Shown here in pieces: positions 22,440 to 33,264 of a DNA stretch of 64,000 nucleotides. The notes beneath the pieces were generated by a model that worked only from the letters and a program-made list of their open reading frames with translations, searched no databases and was not told the DNA's origin. Origin of the DNA: Buttiauxella selenatireducens (lineage in GTDB: Bacteria; Pseudomonadota; Gammaproteobacteria; Enterobacterales; Enterobacteriaceae); contig NZ_CP133838.1 in NCBI RefSeq assembly GCF_031432975.1, positions 4,278,001-4,342,000 on the forward strand. The letters are read 5' to 3'. The first letter of the stretch is position 1, and the number at the start of each line of letters is the position of its first letter. The position numbers were made by a program, and so were the translations under genes.

Positions 22440-23888
22440 TTACTGCATCAGCAGGTAGATAGTGGTATCACCACGCTGAATGTTCAGAGCCATGACTGAC
22501 GGTTTGGTGTCGAGAATTTTACGCAGCTCAGCAATGTTATTGACCACCTGCTGGTTCACACCAATGATGACGTCACCTTTTTTCAGGCCAATACGCGCAG
22601 CCGGGGTATTCGCTTTCACGTTATTAACGATAACCCCTTTCTCACCTTTACCGCTGCGGTTGCTCATTTCAGCACCTTCAATACCGGTAAAGATGGTTGC
22701 TGAGTCAACCTGAGTCTGGCTGCTTTGTTGCAGTTCCAGATCCACAGAGACAGGTTTGCCATCGCGCAGCAAGCCAAGCGTCAGTTTGCTTCCCACTGGC
22801 ATAGAACCGACTTCCGCACGCAGTGCAGCAAAGCTGCTAATTGGCTTACCGTTCAATGAAACCACCACATCACCGGCTTTAATACCTGCTTTTGCAGCCG
22901 AAGAGTTTGGCATAACCTGGCTTACAAATGCGCCGCGTTGTGCGTCAACCTTCATGGCTTTCGCCAGTTCAGAGTTCAGTTCGGTACCCAAAATACCCAG
23001 CTCGCCACGACGAACCTGGCCGAACTCAACCATTTGCGCGGTGAGGTTTTTCACCATATTGCTTGGGATAGCAAAGCCGATCCCGATGTTGCCGCCATCT
23101 GGCGCCAGAATCGCGGTGTTAATCCCGATCAGTTCACCGTTCAAATTAACCAGTGCACCACCGGAGTTACCACGGTTGATTGCCGCATCGGTCTGGATAA
23201 AGTTTTCATAGTTTTCAATGTTAAGGCCGCTACGACCCAACGCTGAAACAATACCGGAAGTCACCGTTTCACCCAGGCCATATGGGTTACCGATTGCGAC
23301 GGTGTAATCACCAACGCGCAGTGCATCGGAATCAGCCATCTTAATCGCAGTCAGGTTTTTCGGATCTTGCAACTGCAGCAGTGCAATATCAGAACGTGGA
23401 TCTTTACCCACGACTTTTGCCTCAAACTTACGGCCATCACTCAGAGAAACCTGAATTTTTGTTGCATTATCAACAACGTGGTTGTTAGTTACGACATAGC
23501 CTTTCGCTGCATCAATAATGACACCAGAACCAAGGGCTGCGAATTTCTGCTGTTGAGCACCACCCTGGGAACCCCCTTCAGCCGCGCCCTCCTGGCAGAA
23601 AGGTGAACTCTGGAACGGTGAACCTTCCTGACAGAATGGTGAGTTGTCACCAAAGAATTGCTGGAAGTTACGCCCCATGCGTGGCGTGTTAACGGTGGTG
23701 CTTCCTTCAACATTAATGCTCACCACTGATGGCATTACTTTTTCCAACATTGGCGCAAGGCTTGGCAACGGTTGCGCCGCCGTTGCGGTGGAAGAAGAAG
23801 CCGTTTCTGCGGCGATAGCGGATACAGGACCCAGCGCCAAACCCAGACTAAGAGCCAGCGCGCTCATTGCTAAAGTTGTTTTTTTCAT
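22440..23888 (-). CDS. degP: Periplasmic serine protease and chaperone DegP
   Basis: Heat-shock protease (HtrA) that degrades or protects misfolded envelope proteins. I start it at the ATG at 23888 (MKKTTLAMSALALSLG), giving 482 residues with a signal peptide cleaved near residue 26-31. The catalytic triad is visible as His in TNNHVVDN, Asp in DPRSDIALL and Ser in GNSGGAL. The redox-active loop with two cysteines (SPFCQEG twice) and two C-terminal PDZ domains are present. A sigma-E-like promoter lies upstream. Confidence 0.97.
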   Translation of the reverse strand: MKKTTLAMSALALSLGLALGPVSAIAAETASSSTATAAQPLPSLAPMLEKVMPSVVSINVEGSTTVNTPRMGRNFQQFFGDNSPFCQEGSPFQSSPFCQEGAAEGGSQGGAQQQKFAALGSGVIIDAAKGYVVTNNHVVDNATKIQVSLSDGRKFEAKVVGKDPRSDIALLQLQDPKNLTAIKMADSDALRVGDYTVAIGNPYGLGETVTSGIVSALGRSGLNIENYENFIQTDAAINRGNSGGALVNLNGELIGINTAILAPDGGNIGIGFAIPSNMVKNLTAQMVEFGQVRRGELGILGTELNSELAKAMKVDAQRGAFVSQVMPNSSAAKAGIKAGDVVVSLNGKPISSFAALRAEVGSMPVGSKLTLGLLRDGKPVSVDLELQQSSQTQVDSATIFTGIEGAEMSNRSGKGEKGVIVNNVKANTPAARIGLKKGDVIIGVNQQVVNNIAELRKILDTKPSVMALNIQRGDTTIYLLMQ

Positions 23889-23939
23889 CTGTTTAAGTCT
23901 CAAGTTAATAAGTCACGCAAAATTGCTGTGTAGGCCTGT

Positions 23940-23968
23940 ATAGAGTGACGATTAGGGCGCTAAGTTCC
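23940..23968 (-). promoter_or_regulatory. Probable sigma-E promoter of degP
   Basis: On the minus strand GGAACTT (23968-23962) matches the sigma-E -35 element, and a CTCTA/TCTAT sequence about 16-17 bp further on could serve as the -10. E. coli degP is a classic sigma-E and Cpx target, which supports the call. The -10 match is imperfect. Confidence 0.55.
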
Positions 23969-24030
23969 GCCGATAAGTCACTGGAAAAGTAAAAATTTAT
24001 TGTCCGTCTTTACAAAACTCAATGACTCAC

Positions 24031-25545
24031 TTATTCCACGGCCATTAAACGACGATATTCATCCCAGGCAAATAAGTCCGTCATTCCACTGATATAATCC
24101 TGAATCAGACGACAGCGGTAGTAATATTCCCATACCGGATAATTACTGTCTGACGGTGCTAAGTCATTGATGGCTTCGATATAAGCAAGCCGGTGTTTTG
24201 TCGATAATTTGTGGAATAACCGTGTCTCAATCGGTAGACGACGTAAACTTTCTTTTTCCACCAGTTCAGCAAAATCCTCGCAGGATATATTGAGTAGCGG
24301 ACTGTAAATTTCAAGTAAACCACTAATGACACGATAACCCTGTAATTCGAGCTGCTCCACCTCTGGATGGCTAAACACATGTTTAAATGCCACTTGTTTA
24401 TAAAGTTCCAACAAGCGAGCAAATGAGCTGTCATCTTCAAGAAGCGCGTGATTAAACTCCCCACTAAATATCTCGTCCAGATTATCGATAAAACGTTGCG
24501 CGGCGTAAGGCACCAGTTGATTTAGCGTATTGACGCGCAGGTACATAAAGAACTGGTCTTCGGTGCTGCGACGCATTTGATTTGAACGGGATTTCTCCCA
24601 GGCTTCATTCACCACTCGCTCAAAAAGATCGCCCTCGCAGCGCTCGCCCCAGGCATCACATAAGTGCTGATAAAGCTGCTCAACACTAAAGATGCGCTTC
24701 TCAACGGCATCTTCGAGATCCGCCACGCAATAAGAGATATCGTCAGCCGCTTCCATTATCCAGGTCAGTGGAAACCGGCTGTACTCACCGAGCCCAAGCT
24801 CTGCACGCAGACGCACAATGTACGACTCTTCAGACAGATAAAAGCCGGGCTTCTTCATCAAATACGCATGGCTTTTTGGCGGTTCTCCCACAAACCAGGC
24901 GGGACGGGTATATTTGAGAATGCAGCCAACCTGCGCCCAGGTCAGATTCATGCGTAACAGACTATGCACCAGGCGAATACCTTGCGCATTCCCCTCAAAC
25001 TGGCAAAGATCCTGGCGGACTTTACGGCGCAAGCCATTCAACTGATCTTCGCCTTCATGCAGACGTAATGTTGCGACCCGGCAACGATCGTCGCTCCGCG
25101 GTTGGCTCCCCGCATCTCCCGGAAACAGGCGCTGACGGAACCAGTCATTTATTGCCGACTCGCCAAAATGACCAAACGGTGGATTGCCGATGTCGTGCAT
25201 CAAGCACGCCATTTCCACGATGCTCTCAAATGGGCCAGTCAGTTCATGCAATCCATAGCGTTCAAGATCTTGCTGTTCTTTCAGTCGACTCAATATCTCT
25301 TTGGCGATATAGCGCCCGACTTGCTGAACTTCCATCGAGTGGGTCAAACGGGTACGAACAGAAGCATTACGCTCCAGCGGAAAGACTTGGGTTTTTTGCT
25401 GCAAACGGCGGATTGCCGGAGAGTTAACGATTCGCCCGCGATCGCTTTCAAAAATACGCAGGATCTCATGCTCGTTTTTTTGTCCTTCGGGCGAACGGAA
25501 ACGACGGTGCCAGTTAATTTTCTTGCGGAAATCTATTTCGCTCAT
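24031..25545 (-). CDS. dgt: Deoxyguanosinetriphosphate triphosphohydrolase
   Basis: Splits dGTP into deoxyguanosine and tripolyphosphate. The start is the ATG at 25545 behind GGGGTGGG, giving 504 residues close to the E. coli length. The HD phosphohydrolase metal site is visible as [16 protein letters not shown] near residue 65 and [15 protein letters not shown] near residue 116. It is divergent from mtn across 94 bp and lies upstream of degP on the same strand. Confidence 0.97.
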   Translation of the reverse strand: MSEIDFRKKINWHRRFRSPEGQKNEHEILRIFESDRGRIVNSPAIRRLQQKTQVFPLERNASVRTRLTHSMEVQQVGRYIAKEILSRLKEQQDLERYGLHELTGPFESIVEMACLMHDIGNPPFGHFGESAINDWFRQRLFPGDAGSQPRSDDRCRVATLRLHEGEDQLNGLRRKVRQDLCQFEGNAQGIRLVHSLLRMNLTWAQVGCILKYTRPAWFVGEPPKSHAYLMKKPGFYLSEESYIVRLRAELGLGEYSRFPLTWIMEAADDISYCVADLEDAVEKRIFSVEQLYQHLCDAWGERCEGDLFERVVNEAWEKSRSNQMRRSTEDQFFMYLRVNTLNQLVPYAAQRFIDNLDEIFSGEFNHALLEDDSSFARLLELYKQVAFKHVFSHPEVEQLELQGYRVISGLLEIYSPLLNISCEDFAELVEKESLRRLPIETRLFHKLSTKHRLAYIEAINDLAPSDSNYPVWEYYYRCRLIQDYISGMTDLFAWDEYRRLMAVE

Positions 25546-25639
25546 GCCCACCCCTGTTCCATTTAAAGCCTCGCTGCCAGCCATGATAGACTATGCGCTG
25601 AAATTTGGTTCAAATTCCACCACATTAGCGAGTATCACT

Positions 25640-26338
25640 ATGAAAGCAGGCATTATTGGTGCAATGGAAGAAGAAGTTACGCTACTGCGTGACAAAATTG
25701 AAAATCGTCAAACGCTGACGCTGGCAGGGTGTGAAATCTACACCGGTCAGCTTAACGGCGTTGAAGTGGCATTGTTGAAATCAGGCATCGGTAAAGTTGC
25801 CGCTGCCATGGGCGCAACGCTGCTACTTGAGCATTGCAAACCGGATGTTGTCATTAACACCGGTTCTGCGGGTGGTCTTGCCCCTACGCTTAACGTCGGT
25901 GATATCGTGGTTTCTGATGAAGTGCGTTACCACGACGCAGACGTAACTGCTTTTGGCTATGAATACGGCCAACTGCCAGGTTGCCCGGCAGGTTTCGCCG
26001 CCGACGCCAACCTGATTGCAGCGGCTGAAGAGTGCATTGCTGAGCTGAATCTGAACGCGGTACGCGGCCTGGTTGTCAGTGGTGATGCCTTTATTAATGG
26101 TTCTGTGGCATTGGCAAAAATCCGCCATAACTTCCCTGAGGCTATCGCGGTTGAAATGGAAGCGACTGCCGTTGCGCATGTTTGCCACAATTTTGGTACG
26201 CCGTTTGTCGTGGTTCGCGCTATTTCTGACGTTGCCGATCAGCAATCTCACCTGAGCTTTGACGAGTTCCTCGCCGTAGCAGCGAAACAGTCCACGCTGA
26301 TGGTTGAAAACCTGATACAGAAACTGGCGCGTGCGTAA
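25640..26338 (+). CDS. mtn: 5'-methylthioadenosine / S-adenosylhomocysteine nucleosidase
   Basis: Hydrolyses methylthioadenosine and S-adenosylhomocysteine, by-products of polyamine synthesis, methylation and autoinducer-2 chemistry. The start is the ATG at 25640 ([13 protein letters not shown]), giving 232 residues, the E. coli length. Catalytic Glu12 is in AMEEEV and Asp197 in RAISDVADQ. Its stop codon lies inside the btuF reading frame start, an 8-bp overlap, and btuF and yadS follow. Note that speE-speD, a main source of methylthioadenosine, are absent from their usual place in this window. Confidence 0.97.
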   Translation: MKAGIIGAMEEEVTLLRDKIENRQTLTLAGCEIYTGQLNGVEVALLKSGIGKVAAAMGATLLLEHCKPDVVINTGSAGGLAPTLNVGDIVVSDEVRYHDADVTAFGYEYGQLPGCPAGFAADANLIAAAEECIAELNLNAVRGLVVSGDAFINGSVALAKIRHNFPEAIAVEMEATAVAHVCHNFGTPFVVVRAISDVADQQSHLSFDEFLAVAAKQSTLMVENLIQKLARA

Positions 26339-27131
26339 TAAGAACCTCTGGCGCGGGCTGGTCGCGCTGCTATGTTGTCTCCCGGCGTTGCTGATTGCAG
26401 CGCCGCGGGTTATCTCATTGTCGCCGAGTAATACTGAACTGGCATTCGCTGCGGGGATCACACCGATTGCGGTTAGCGCCTGGTCAAATTATCCGGAGGC
26501 AGCCAAAAAGCTTGAGCAAGTCTCAAACTGGCAAGGGATGAACCTCGAGCGCATCGTGGCGCTAAAACCCGATGTGGTGCTGGCGTGGCGTGGTGGAAAT
26601 GCAGAACGGCAAGTCAATCAGATGCAGGCGCTGGGGATTAACGTTATTTGGCTTGATCCGACGACCGTCGAAGGTGTTGTTGCCGCACTGCGTCAACTGA
26701 GCCAATACAGTCCAACGCCACAAACCGCTCACGACGCCGCTGATCAACTGGCAAAAGAATTTGCAGATTTGAAAGCGCACTACTCCCAGCATCCGAAGAA
26801 AAAAGTGTTTTTACAATTCGGCCAGCAGCCGCTGTTTACTTCTGGGCGCGGTTCGATTCAAAACGAAATTCTGGAAGTCTGTGGCGGGCAAAATATCTTT
26901 GCTGATAGTCGGGTTCCCTGGCCGCAAGTGAGCCGCGAACAAGTGATTAGTCGGCGTCCGCAGGCTATTATTATTACCGGCGATGAGACCCAGATTCCAC
27001 CCGTTGAACATTTTTGGAATACCCAGTTAAAAATTCCGGTTATTGCAGTGAATGATGACTGGTTTAGTCGCTCGAGCCCACGTATTATCCTCGCCGCAAA
27101 ACAGCTCTGTAAGGAGCTGGCAGAAAAATAA
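26331..27131 (+). CDS. btuF: Vitamin B12 periplasmic binding protein
   Basis: Captures cobalamin in the periplasm for the BtuCD transporter. The 266 residues begin at a GTG that overlaps the end of mtn, followed by a signal peptide ending IAAPRV near residue 24. The two-lobed fold of class III binding proteins is shown by [16 protein letters not shown] and [19 protein letters not shown]. BtuCD are not in the window, as in E. coli where they lie elsewhere. Confidence 0.95.
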   Translation: MRNKNLWRGLVALLCCLPALLIAAPRVISLSPSNTELAFAAGITPIAVSAWSNYPEAAKKLEQVSNWQGMNLERIVALKPDVVLAWRGGNAERQVNQMQALGINVIWLDPTTVEGVVAALRQLSQYSPTPQTAHDAADQLAKEFADLKAHYSQHPKKKVFLQFGQQPLFTSGRGSIQNEILEVCGGQNIFADSRVPWPQVSREQVISRRPQAIIITGDETQIPPVEHFWNTQLKIPVIAVNDDWFSRSSPRIILAAKQLCKELAEK

Positions 27132-27152
27132 ACTTACTGAGGGTAATCTCCC

Positions 27153-27773
27153 ATGCTCGTCTATTGGCTGGACATCATTGGCACAGCCGTCTTTGCCATC
27201 TCCGGCGTGCTGTTGGCTGGAAAACTTCGTATGGACCCTTTCGGCGTACTGGTGCTGGGCGTAGTAACAGCCGTCGGCGGCGGGACTATTCGCGATATGG
27301 CGCTGGATAACGGTCCGGTATTTTGGGTTAAAGATCCCACAGACTTAGTGGTCGCGATGGTCACCTGTTTGCTGACTATCTTGCTCGTGCGCCAGCCGCG
27401 TCGCCTGCCAAAATGGATTTTGCCGGTGCTGGATGCTGTCGGCCTTGCGGTGTTCGTTGGGATTGGGGTTAACAAAGCATTTTTGGCTGGCACCAGTCCG
27501 CTGATTGCCATCTGCATGGGCGTGCTGACCGGTGTTGGCGGTGGGATTATTCGCGACGTATTAGCGCGTGAAATCCCGATGATCTTGCGTACCGAAATCT
27601 ATGCCACGGCCTGTATTGCAGGCGGTATTGTGCACGCGACAGCATATGACACGTTCCACGTCCCGTTAGAACAAGCCAGTATGATTGGCATGGTCGTCAC
27701 CCTGGCTATTCGACTGGCCGCCATTCGTTGGCACCTTAAACTGCCGACGTTTGCGTTGGATGACCGACAATAA
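27153..27773 (+). CDS. yadS: TRIC-family (UPF0126) membrane protein YadS
   Basis: Inner-membrane protein of 206 residues with about seven hydrophobic segments arranged as two similar halves. The repeated glycine motif VTAVGGGTIRDM and LTGVGGGIIRDV marks the prokaryotic TRIC cation-channel fold. In this family such proteins have been linked to cation or glycine transport, but the substrate here is not shown. A GAGGG ribosome site precedes the ATG. It completes the mtn-btuF-yadS operon and ends at a terminator. Confidence 0.93.
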   Translation: MLVYWLDIIGTAVFAISGVLLAGKLRMDPFGVLVLGVVTAVGGGTIRDMALDNGPVFWVKDPTDLVVAMVTCLLTILLVRQPRRLPKWILPVLDAVGLAVFVGIGVNKAFLAGTSPLIAICMGVLTGVGGGIIRDVLAREIPMILRTEIYATACIAGGIVHATAYDTFHVPLEQASMIGMVVTLAIRLAAIRWHLKLPTFALDDRQ

Positions 27774-27777
27774 ACAA

Positions 27778-27815
27778 TAAAAAAAGCCGTGTTTGAAGAC
27801 ACGGCTTTTTCTTTT
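27778..27815. terminator. Bidirectional terminator between yadS and erpA
   Basis: AGCCGTGT and ACACGGCT form a hairpin flanked by A and T tracts, between two convergent genes. Confidence 0.9.
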
Positions 27816-27825
27816 TAAGCAGCAA

Positions 27826-28173
27826 TTAGACGCTGAAGGAAGAACCACACCCGCAGGTACTTTTCGCGTTCGGGTTAGTCACCACAAAACGGGAACCTTC
27901 CAGACCTTCGGTGTAATCCACCGCGCCACCTACCAGATATTGCAGGCTCATCGGGTCAACAACCAGCGAAACGCCTTGCTTCTCGATAGTCATATCACCA
28001 TCGTTGATCTGATCGTCGAAAGTAAAACCATACTGGAAGCCGCTGCAACCACCACCGGTGATGTAAACACGCAGTTTCAGATTTGGGTTCTCTTCATCCG
28101 CGATCAGGGTTTTTACTTTATTGGCTGCTGCTTCTGTAAACTGCAACGGCAGCGCTACTACGTCATCACTCAT
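27826..28173 (-). CDS. erpA: Iron-sulfur cluster insertion protein ErpA
   Basis: A-type carrier that delivers Fe-S clusters to apo-proteins, notably the IspG and IspH enzymes of isoprenoid synthesis. The 115 residues contain the three conserved cysteines in GGGCSGF and in the C-terminal STCGCGSSF. It is cytoplasmic. It lies 80 bp downstream of clcA on the same strand but probably has its own promoter. Confidence 0.97.
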   Translation of the reverse strand: MSDDVVALPLQFTEAAANKVKTLIADEENPNLKLRVYITGGGCSGFQYGFTFDDQINDGDMTIEKQGVSLVVDPMSLQYLVGGAVDYTEGLEGSRFVVTNPNAKSTCGCGSSFSV

Positions 28174-28254
28174 TGTTTGCTCCCAACGAAATAGGTAGTC
28201 GGGTATATTTCAACCCGAATTCTGGGGTCATTATCTAATACCCGAGTAAATCGT

Positions 28255-29676
28255 TCAAGTATTCTCCCCGCTCGGGGTTTGCTGTTCTTTAGCCTGCTTC
28301 TCGGCTTCTTGTTTGGCAAGCGTTCGCGCAAGGATCGAGGAGTATAGCGGCTTTCCGCCAAGAAATTGTGCCAATAGTGTCGCGCCAAGGCAGGTAATTA
28401 TCATTGGCAGAATGAGCTGATAATTGTCAGTCATTTCCAGAACCAGCACGATCCCCGTCAACGGCGCACGCACCGATGCGGCAAACAACGCGCCCATTCC
28501 GGCAATCGCAAATGTCCCAACATCAAGGTGATAGACAGGGAACCAGGCAGCACTCGCCATACCAAACGCGGTCCCAAGCAATGTGCCTAAAGCCAACATA
28601 GGCGCAAAAATCCCGCCTGGTGCACCGGAAGAAAAACACAGTAGCGTAGTAATCACACGCGCAATAAAGATAAACAGCAGCATCCCTAACGTGTAATTTC
28701 CGGCAGCCGCGATGGGAATCAGGTTAAAACCACCGCCAGACGCTGCGGGTTGGATAAGCCCTAACACGCCACAAATGCCACCCAACAAGCCGCCGATGAT
28801 CACCCATTTTTTGATGTTTCCACCGTGCATACGCTGGAACATATCCTGAGTGCGGAACACCATTGCGTTGAAGAACACGCCAACGATACCGAAGACCATG
28901 CCTAACACCAGATACAACCACAGCGTATTAACAGGTGCATTCGAAAGCTTCCCGACTTCAATCACCGCGTTTTCACCGTTAAAAATACGGAAAACCACGC
29001 TCGACATGATCACGCCAATAAACACGGCTTTTATCGAAATCAGGTTATAGCGAAACTGCGGGCGCATCTCTTCGATGATGAACAGTATCCCCGCCAGCGG
29101 CGCGTTAAACGCCGCGGACAAACCCGCAGCAGCACCGGTTGCCAGCAGAGAATGGCGGGCTTCAGCACCCCGCAGGCGGAAAATATCCAGCACCATGCGC
29201 CCGATATTGCCACCCATCTGCACTGTCGGGCCTTCGCGCCCGAGAACCATCCCCGCACCGAGCGTTCCCATACCACCGATAAACTTAACCGGGATGACAC
29301 GCCACCAGCGGACCGGGCGTAATTCTTCAAGTGCCCCTTCAATTTCAGGGATACCCGAGCCCCCCGCTTCCGGAGCAAAACGCCGCACCAGATAGTAACC
29401 GACCATCGCCAAAAGCATTGAACTGATGAATGCCAACGGCCAGACAATGAGACTGTAATCAGCCACATGCGCCAGCATCGCCAGGCGGTTTTGCTGCATC
29501 CACGTCACCGATTTCTCAAAGGCGACACCCATCAAACCGGCTAACGTCCCTACTATCGCGGCCATAAATAGAATTGCGACCGGAGTTTTATCCTGTCTAA
29601 TAAGGCGACGCACCATGTCGCCCCTACGTAAGCGCACAACCTGCTGTGCTTCAAAAGAGGGGTGGGAGTGATTCAT
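28255..29676 (-). CDS. clcA: H+/Cl- exchange transporter
   Basis: CLC-family antiporter that swaps two chloride ions for one proton and aids extreme acid resistance. I start it at the ATG at 29676 (MNHSHPSF), giving 473 residues as in E. coli; another ATG four codons upstream is possible and no strong ribosome site decides. The ion-path residues are present: GSGIPE (Ser107 region), GREGP (the gating glutamate, Glu148), IIEEMRP (the proton glutamate, Glu203) and KPLYS (Tyr445 region). Confidence 0.96.
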   Translation of the reverse strand: MNHSHPSFEAQQVVRLRRGDMVRRLIRQDKTPVAILFMAAIVGTLAGLMGVAFEKSVTWMQQNRLAMLAHVADYSLIVWPLAFISSMLLAMVGYYLVRRFAPEAGGSGIPEIEGALEELRPVRWWRVIPVKFIGGMGTLGAGMVLGREGPTVQMGGNIGRMVLDIFRLRGAEARHSLLATGAAAGLSAAFNAPLAGILFIIEEMRPQFRYNLISIKAVFIGVIMSSVVFRIFNGENAVIEVGKLSNAPVNTLWLYLVLGMVFGIVGVFFNAMVFRTQDMFQRMHGGNIKKWVIIGGLLGGICGVLGLIQPAASGGGFNLIPIAAAGNYTLGMLLFIFIARVITTLLCFSSGAPGGIFAPMLALGTLLGTAFGMASAAWFPVYHLDVGTFAIAGMGALFAASVRAPLTGIVLVLEMTDNYQLILPMIITCLGATLLAQFLGGKPLYSSILARTLAKQEAEKQAKEQQTPSGENT

Positions 29677-29824
29677 TTGGCTAATCATTTATTGGTAATA
29701 CAAATCGAAGGGGCATTCTACTCCCTCGATGCGTTTGGGCAATACCTTCATAACGTCCACCGTTTCCCTTAGAATAGCGTGTTGCCACTATTTCCACGAA
29801 TTTCCACGAATCAGGAGCCGATTC

Positions 29825-31105
29825 ATGAGTAAGTCTGAAAACCTGTACGCTGCCGCACGTAAAGTCATTCCTGGTGGGGTTAACTCACCTGTTCGTGCTT
29901 TTACCGGTGTCGGCGGAGTGCCGCTGTTTATCGAACGTGCTGACGGGGCTTACCTGTATGACGCTGACGGCAAAGCCTATATCGATTACGTCGGTTCATG
30001 GGGGCCAATGGTGCTCGGCCACAACCATCCGGCGATCCGCAATGCCGTTATTGAAGCGGTTGAACGCGGCCTGAGCTTTGGTGCGCCAACCGAGATGGAA
30101 GTGAAAATGGCGGAACTGGTGACGGAACTGGTTCCAACGATGGATATGGTTCGTATGGTGAACTCCGGTACTGAAGCCACCATGAGTGCCATTCGCCTGG
30201 CACGTGGTTTCACCGGCCGCGATAAAATCATCAAATTCGAAGGCTGCTACCATGGTCACGCAGACTGCCTGCTGGTGAAAGCCGGTTCTGGCGCACTGAC
30301 CCTCGGCCAGCCAAACTCTCCGGGCGTTCCGGCTGATTTTGCCAAACACACCCTCACCTGCACCTATAACGATCTCGCCTCAGTACGCGCAGCGTTTGAG
30401 CAATATCCGCAAGAGATCGCCTGCATTATTGTTGAGCCGGTTGCGGGCAACATGAACTGCATTCCACCAAACGATGATTTCCTGCCAGGCCTGCGTGCAC
30501 TGTGTGACGAGTTTGGCGCACTGTTTATTATCGACGAAGTGATGACCGGTTTCCGTGTCGCACTGGCTGGCGCACAGTCTTACTACGGTGTTGAGCCTGA
30601 CTTAACCTGTTTGGGCAAGATTATTGGTGGCGGTATGCCGGTCGGTGCCTTCGGTGGTCGTCGCGAAATCATGGACGCGCTGGCACCCACTGGGCCGGTT
30701 TATCAGGCGGGTACGCTTTCCGGTAACCCAATCGCGATGGCAGCCGGTTACGCTTGCCTGACCGAAGTCGCACAACCGGGTATTCACCAGACGTTGACCG
30801 AGTTGACGGAAATGCTGGCTGATGGCTTGTTGAACGCGGCTGAAGCCGAAAATATTCCCCTGGTGGTCAATAATGTCGGCGGGATGTTCGGTCTGTTCTT
30901 TACCGATGCAGAATCTGTGACCTGCTATCAGGATGTGATGGCGTGTGACGTTGAGCGCTTTAAGAAGTTCTTCCACTTAATGCTGGAAGAAGGCGTTTAC
31001 CTGGCACCGTCTGCGTTTGAAGCAGGCTTTATGTCAGTTGCGCATTCGAAAGAAGATATTCAGAAAACCATCGACGCCGCGCGTCGGGTGTTCGCGAAGC
31101 TTTAA
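29825..31105 (+). CDS. hemL: Glutamate-1-semialdehyde 2,1-aminomutase
   Basis: PLP enzyme that makes 5-aminolevulinate, the haem precursor, in the C5 pathway. The start is the ATG at 29825 behind AGGAG, giving 426 residues. The catalytic lysine is in [17 protein letters not shown] near residue 265, and the [14 protein letters not shown] and DEVMTGFR segments bind the cofactor. It is divergent from clcA and convergent with fhuB. A 10-bp direct repeat (TTTCCACGAA twice) lies 16-35 bp upstream of the start. Confidence 0.98.
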   Translation: MSKSENLYAAARKVIPGGVNSPVRAFTGVGGVPLFIERADGAYLYDADGKAYIDYVGSWGPMVLGHNHPAIRNAVIEAVERGLSFGAPTEMEVKMAELVTELVPTMDMVRMVNSGTEATMSAIRLARGFTGRDKIIKFEGCYHGHADCLLVKAGSGALTLGQPNSPGVPADFAKHTLTCTYNDLASVRAAFEQYPQEIACIIVEPVAGNMNCIPPNDDFLPGLRALCDEFGALFIIDEVMTGFRVALAGAQSYYGVEPDLTCLGKIIGGGMPVGAFGGRREIMDALAPTGPVYQAGTLSGNPIAMAAGYACLTEVAQPGIHQTLTELTEMLADGLLNAAEAENIPLVVNNVGGMFGLFFTDAESVTCYQDVMACDVERFKKFFHLMLEEGVYLAPSAFEAGFMSVAHSKEDIQKTIDAARRVFAKL

Positions 31106-31113
31106 TCTGTCGT

Positions 31114-31276
31114 TCCCCTCCCCCTTTGGGAGAGGAAGAAACCCGGCAATTCCCCTCTCCCTTTGGGAGAGGAAGAAAACCGATAATTCCCTCTCCCTCA
31201 GGGAGAGGGCCAGGGTGAGGGTGGTTTTAGTCAATAGCCCCCTCATCCCAGCCTTCTCCCCCAGGAGAAGGAGAAA
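31114..31276. repeat. REP-like palindrome array between hemL and fhuB
   Basis: Several copies of the CCCTCTCCC...GGGAGAGG palindrome: units near 31120, 31155, 31190 and 31250, the last weaker (CCTTCTCCCCCAGGAGAAGG). Arms GGCCAGGGTGAGGG and CCCCTCATCCC flank them. The array fills almost the whole space between two convergent genes and has no separate classical terminator, so it may end transcription from both sides. Confidence 0.85.
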
Positions 31277-31278
31277 GA

Positions 31279-33264
31279 CTAGCGAGTCTGCTTACGCAGC
31301 AAATAGATGAAGTACGGCGCACCGATAAACGTTGCCAATAACCCCGCCGGAACTTGATCCGGGAACAGAATCATCCTGCCACACCAGTCCGCCGCTACCA
31401 TCAACATCCCACCCAACAACGCCGATATTATCAACTGTGGCATTGCGCGTCTAAAACCGAGCATGCGCGCGATATGCGGTGCCATTAAGCCAACAAAACT
31501 CAGCGGGCCGACGGTCATCGTGGCCGCAGCCGTTAACGTCGCGGCCAGCAAAAGCAGTGCGAAGCGTGATGGGCTCAAAGCCATACCAATCGCCCGCGCG
31601 GTGGCTCCCCCCAGCGGCAGAATCATCAACCAACGGCGACACAGTGGCGTCAGGGCAAATAAAATCACCATCAGGATAAGCGTTCTGACGGCCTGATCGC
31701 CGGTGACGTTATAAGTCGATCCTGAAATCCAGGTCAGTATGCCTGCCATGCGCGGATCGCCACTAGCCATCAGTAACATCAGCAGCATGGTAAACGCCGT
31801 ACTCAGCGCCATCCCCGCCAGCAGCATGCGTTGCGGTGAAAAACCACCACGACTTGCCGTGACCATAATCACCAGCAATGTGACTGCCGCCCCCAGACTG
31901 CCCGCTGGGAACAACCAGGCAAATGCATTTCCTGGTACGATAAACAGCATCACGACCACGCCAAATGCCGCGCCGGAACTGATACCCAGAACTTCAGGGC
32001 TCGCCATGGCATTGCCGGTCAGGCGTTGAATCACGCTGCCCGCAACCGCCAGCATCATGCCAGCCGTCAGTGCCGCTAATACCCGAGGCCAGCGCCACTG
32101 CAACAAGTCGTGGAATAACGAACCACTCGCCCAATTCCAGCCGTACGCGTCGCGCCCAAGCGTCAGCGCAGTCACGATAATCAGCGCCAACACGCCGCTA
32201 CCGATTAACGCCCACCATGCTAAATGCTGGCGCTCATCAGGAACGTTATCGCCCTGATTCATGGCAGGCGTGCCAACAGTGCGCAGGCGTGGCAGAAGCC
32301 AAAGCAGTAAAGGAGCACCAATCAGCGCCGTTACCGTACCGGTAGAAATTTCACGCCATACGCTGGTAAGCCAGACAACCGATTGATCCGACAGCCACAG
32401 AATCAACGCACCAATAACCGGTGCCAGAAGCAAGCGTGCAACCAGGCGGCGCGCACCGAGCATTTTCGCCAACAACGGGGCGAACAGGCCGATAAAACCG
32501 ATAATCCCGACCGCATTAACCAACAATGCGCTGATGGCAATCGCCAGCACCAGCGTTGCCAGGCGCACCATCGAAAGTGCCAGGCCCAGATTACGTGCGA
32601 CGCCATCGTCGAGGCCCATGAGCGTTAACGGGCGCAGCAGCAATAGCGTTAGCAGCAAACCGCCCACCAGGCGTGGCCACAAGCCGTTAACGATGTCCCA
32701 GTCTTGCTGGTTCAGCGAACCGGTGCTCCACAGGAACATGTTCTGTAATTGGTCGTGATGGAAAATGGCGAGCAACTGGTTTACCGCACCGCAATACAGG
32801 CTAAGCACCAGACCGGCAAGAATCAGGGTGACTGGCGATAAACGCTTGCCCCAGGCGACACCAAACACCAATAAGCCGACAACGCCCGCCCCGACTAATG
32901 CCGCGAACTGTTGTGTCGCAAATCCGCCGGGCAGCGCCCACAACGTGGCAACCGTGACGCCCAACTGCGCGCCACTCGCCACGCCAAGCGTGGTCGGCTC
33001 GGCAAGCGGGTTACGCAGCACTTGCTGGAAAAGCACACCTACCAGCCCAAGTCCGGCTCCCACCAATAACGAGATAGCCAGACGCGGGAGTAAGCTGTAG
33101 TGGAACAACATCTGATTGATGTCATCAATACTCGGTTGCCGTAAGGCCGCAGTCCACTGCGCGAAAGGCAGTTGCACATTCAGGTTATGCAGAGTCAGCG
33201 CACAGGCAAGAATAAACAGCAGTGATAAAAGCAACGCAGGGAACAGCGCATAACGATGTTTCAC
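31279..33264 (-). CDS. fhuB: Ferric hydroxamate ABC transporter permease
   Basis: Inner-membrane channel for hydroxamate siderophores such as ferrichrome. The 661-residue protein is a tandem duplication of a FecCD-type permease, about 330 residues per half. Each half carries hydrophobic segments and a glycine-rich loop of the LGVASGAQLGV / LGISSGAAFGV type. It therefore acts alone where other systems need two subunits. Its start overlaps the fhuD stop by 4 bp. It is the last gene of fhuACDB. Confidence 0.97.
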   Translation of the reverse strand: MKHRYALFPALLLSLLFILACALTLHNLNVQLPFAQWTAALRQPSIDDINQMLFHYSLLPRLAISLLVGAGLGLVGVLFQQVLRNPLAEPTTLGVASGAQLGVTVATLWALPGGFATQQFAALVGAGVVGLLVFGVAWGKRLSPVTLILAGLVLSLYCGAVNQLLAIFHHDQLQNMFLWSTGSLNQQDWDIVNGLWPRLVGGLLLTLLLLRPLTLMGLDDGVARNLGLALSMVRLATLVLAIAISALLVNAVGIIGFIGLFAPLLAKMLGARRLVARLLLAPVIGALILWLSDQSVVWLTSVWREISTGTVTALIGAPLLLWLLPRLRTVGTPAMNQGDNVPDERQHLAWWALIGSGVLALIIVTALTLGRDAYGWNWASGSLFHDLLQWRWPRVLAALTAGMMLAVAGSVIQRLTGNAMASPEVLGISSGAAFGVVVMLFIVPGNAFAWLFPAGSLGAAVTLLVIMVTASRGGFSPQRMLLAGMALSTAFTMLLMLLMASGDPRMAGILTWISGSTYNVTGDQAVRTLILMVILFALTPLCRRWLMILPLGGATARAIGMALSPSRFALLLLAATLTAAATMTVGPLSFVGLMAPHIARMLGFRRAMPQLIISALLGGMLMVAADWCGRMILFPDQVPAGLLATFIGAPYFIYLLRKQTR

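Noticed and set aside
29789-29810. 10-bp direct repeat TTTCCACGAA upstream of hemL
   Set aside because: Only two copies next to each other; probably a small slippage duplication without evident function.
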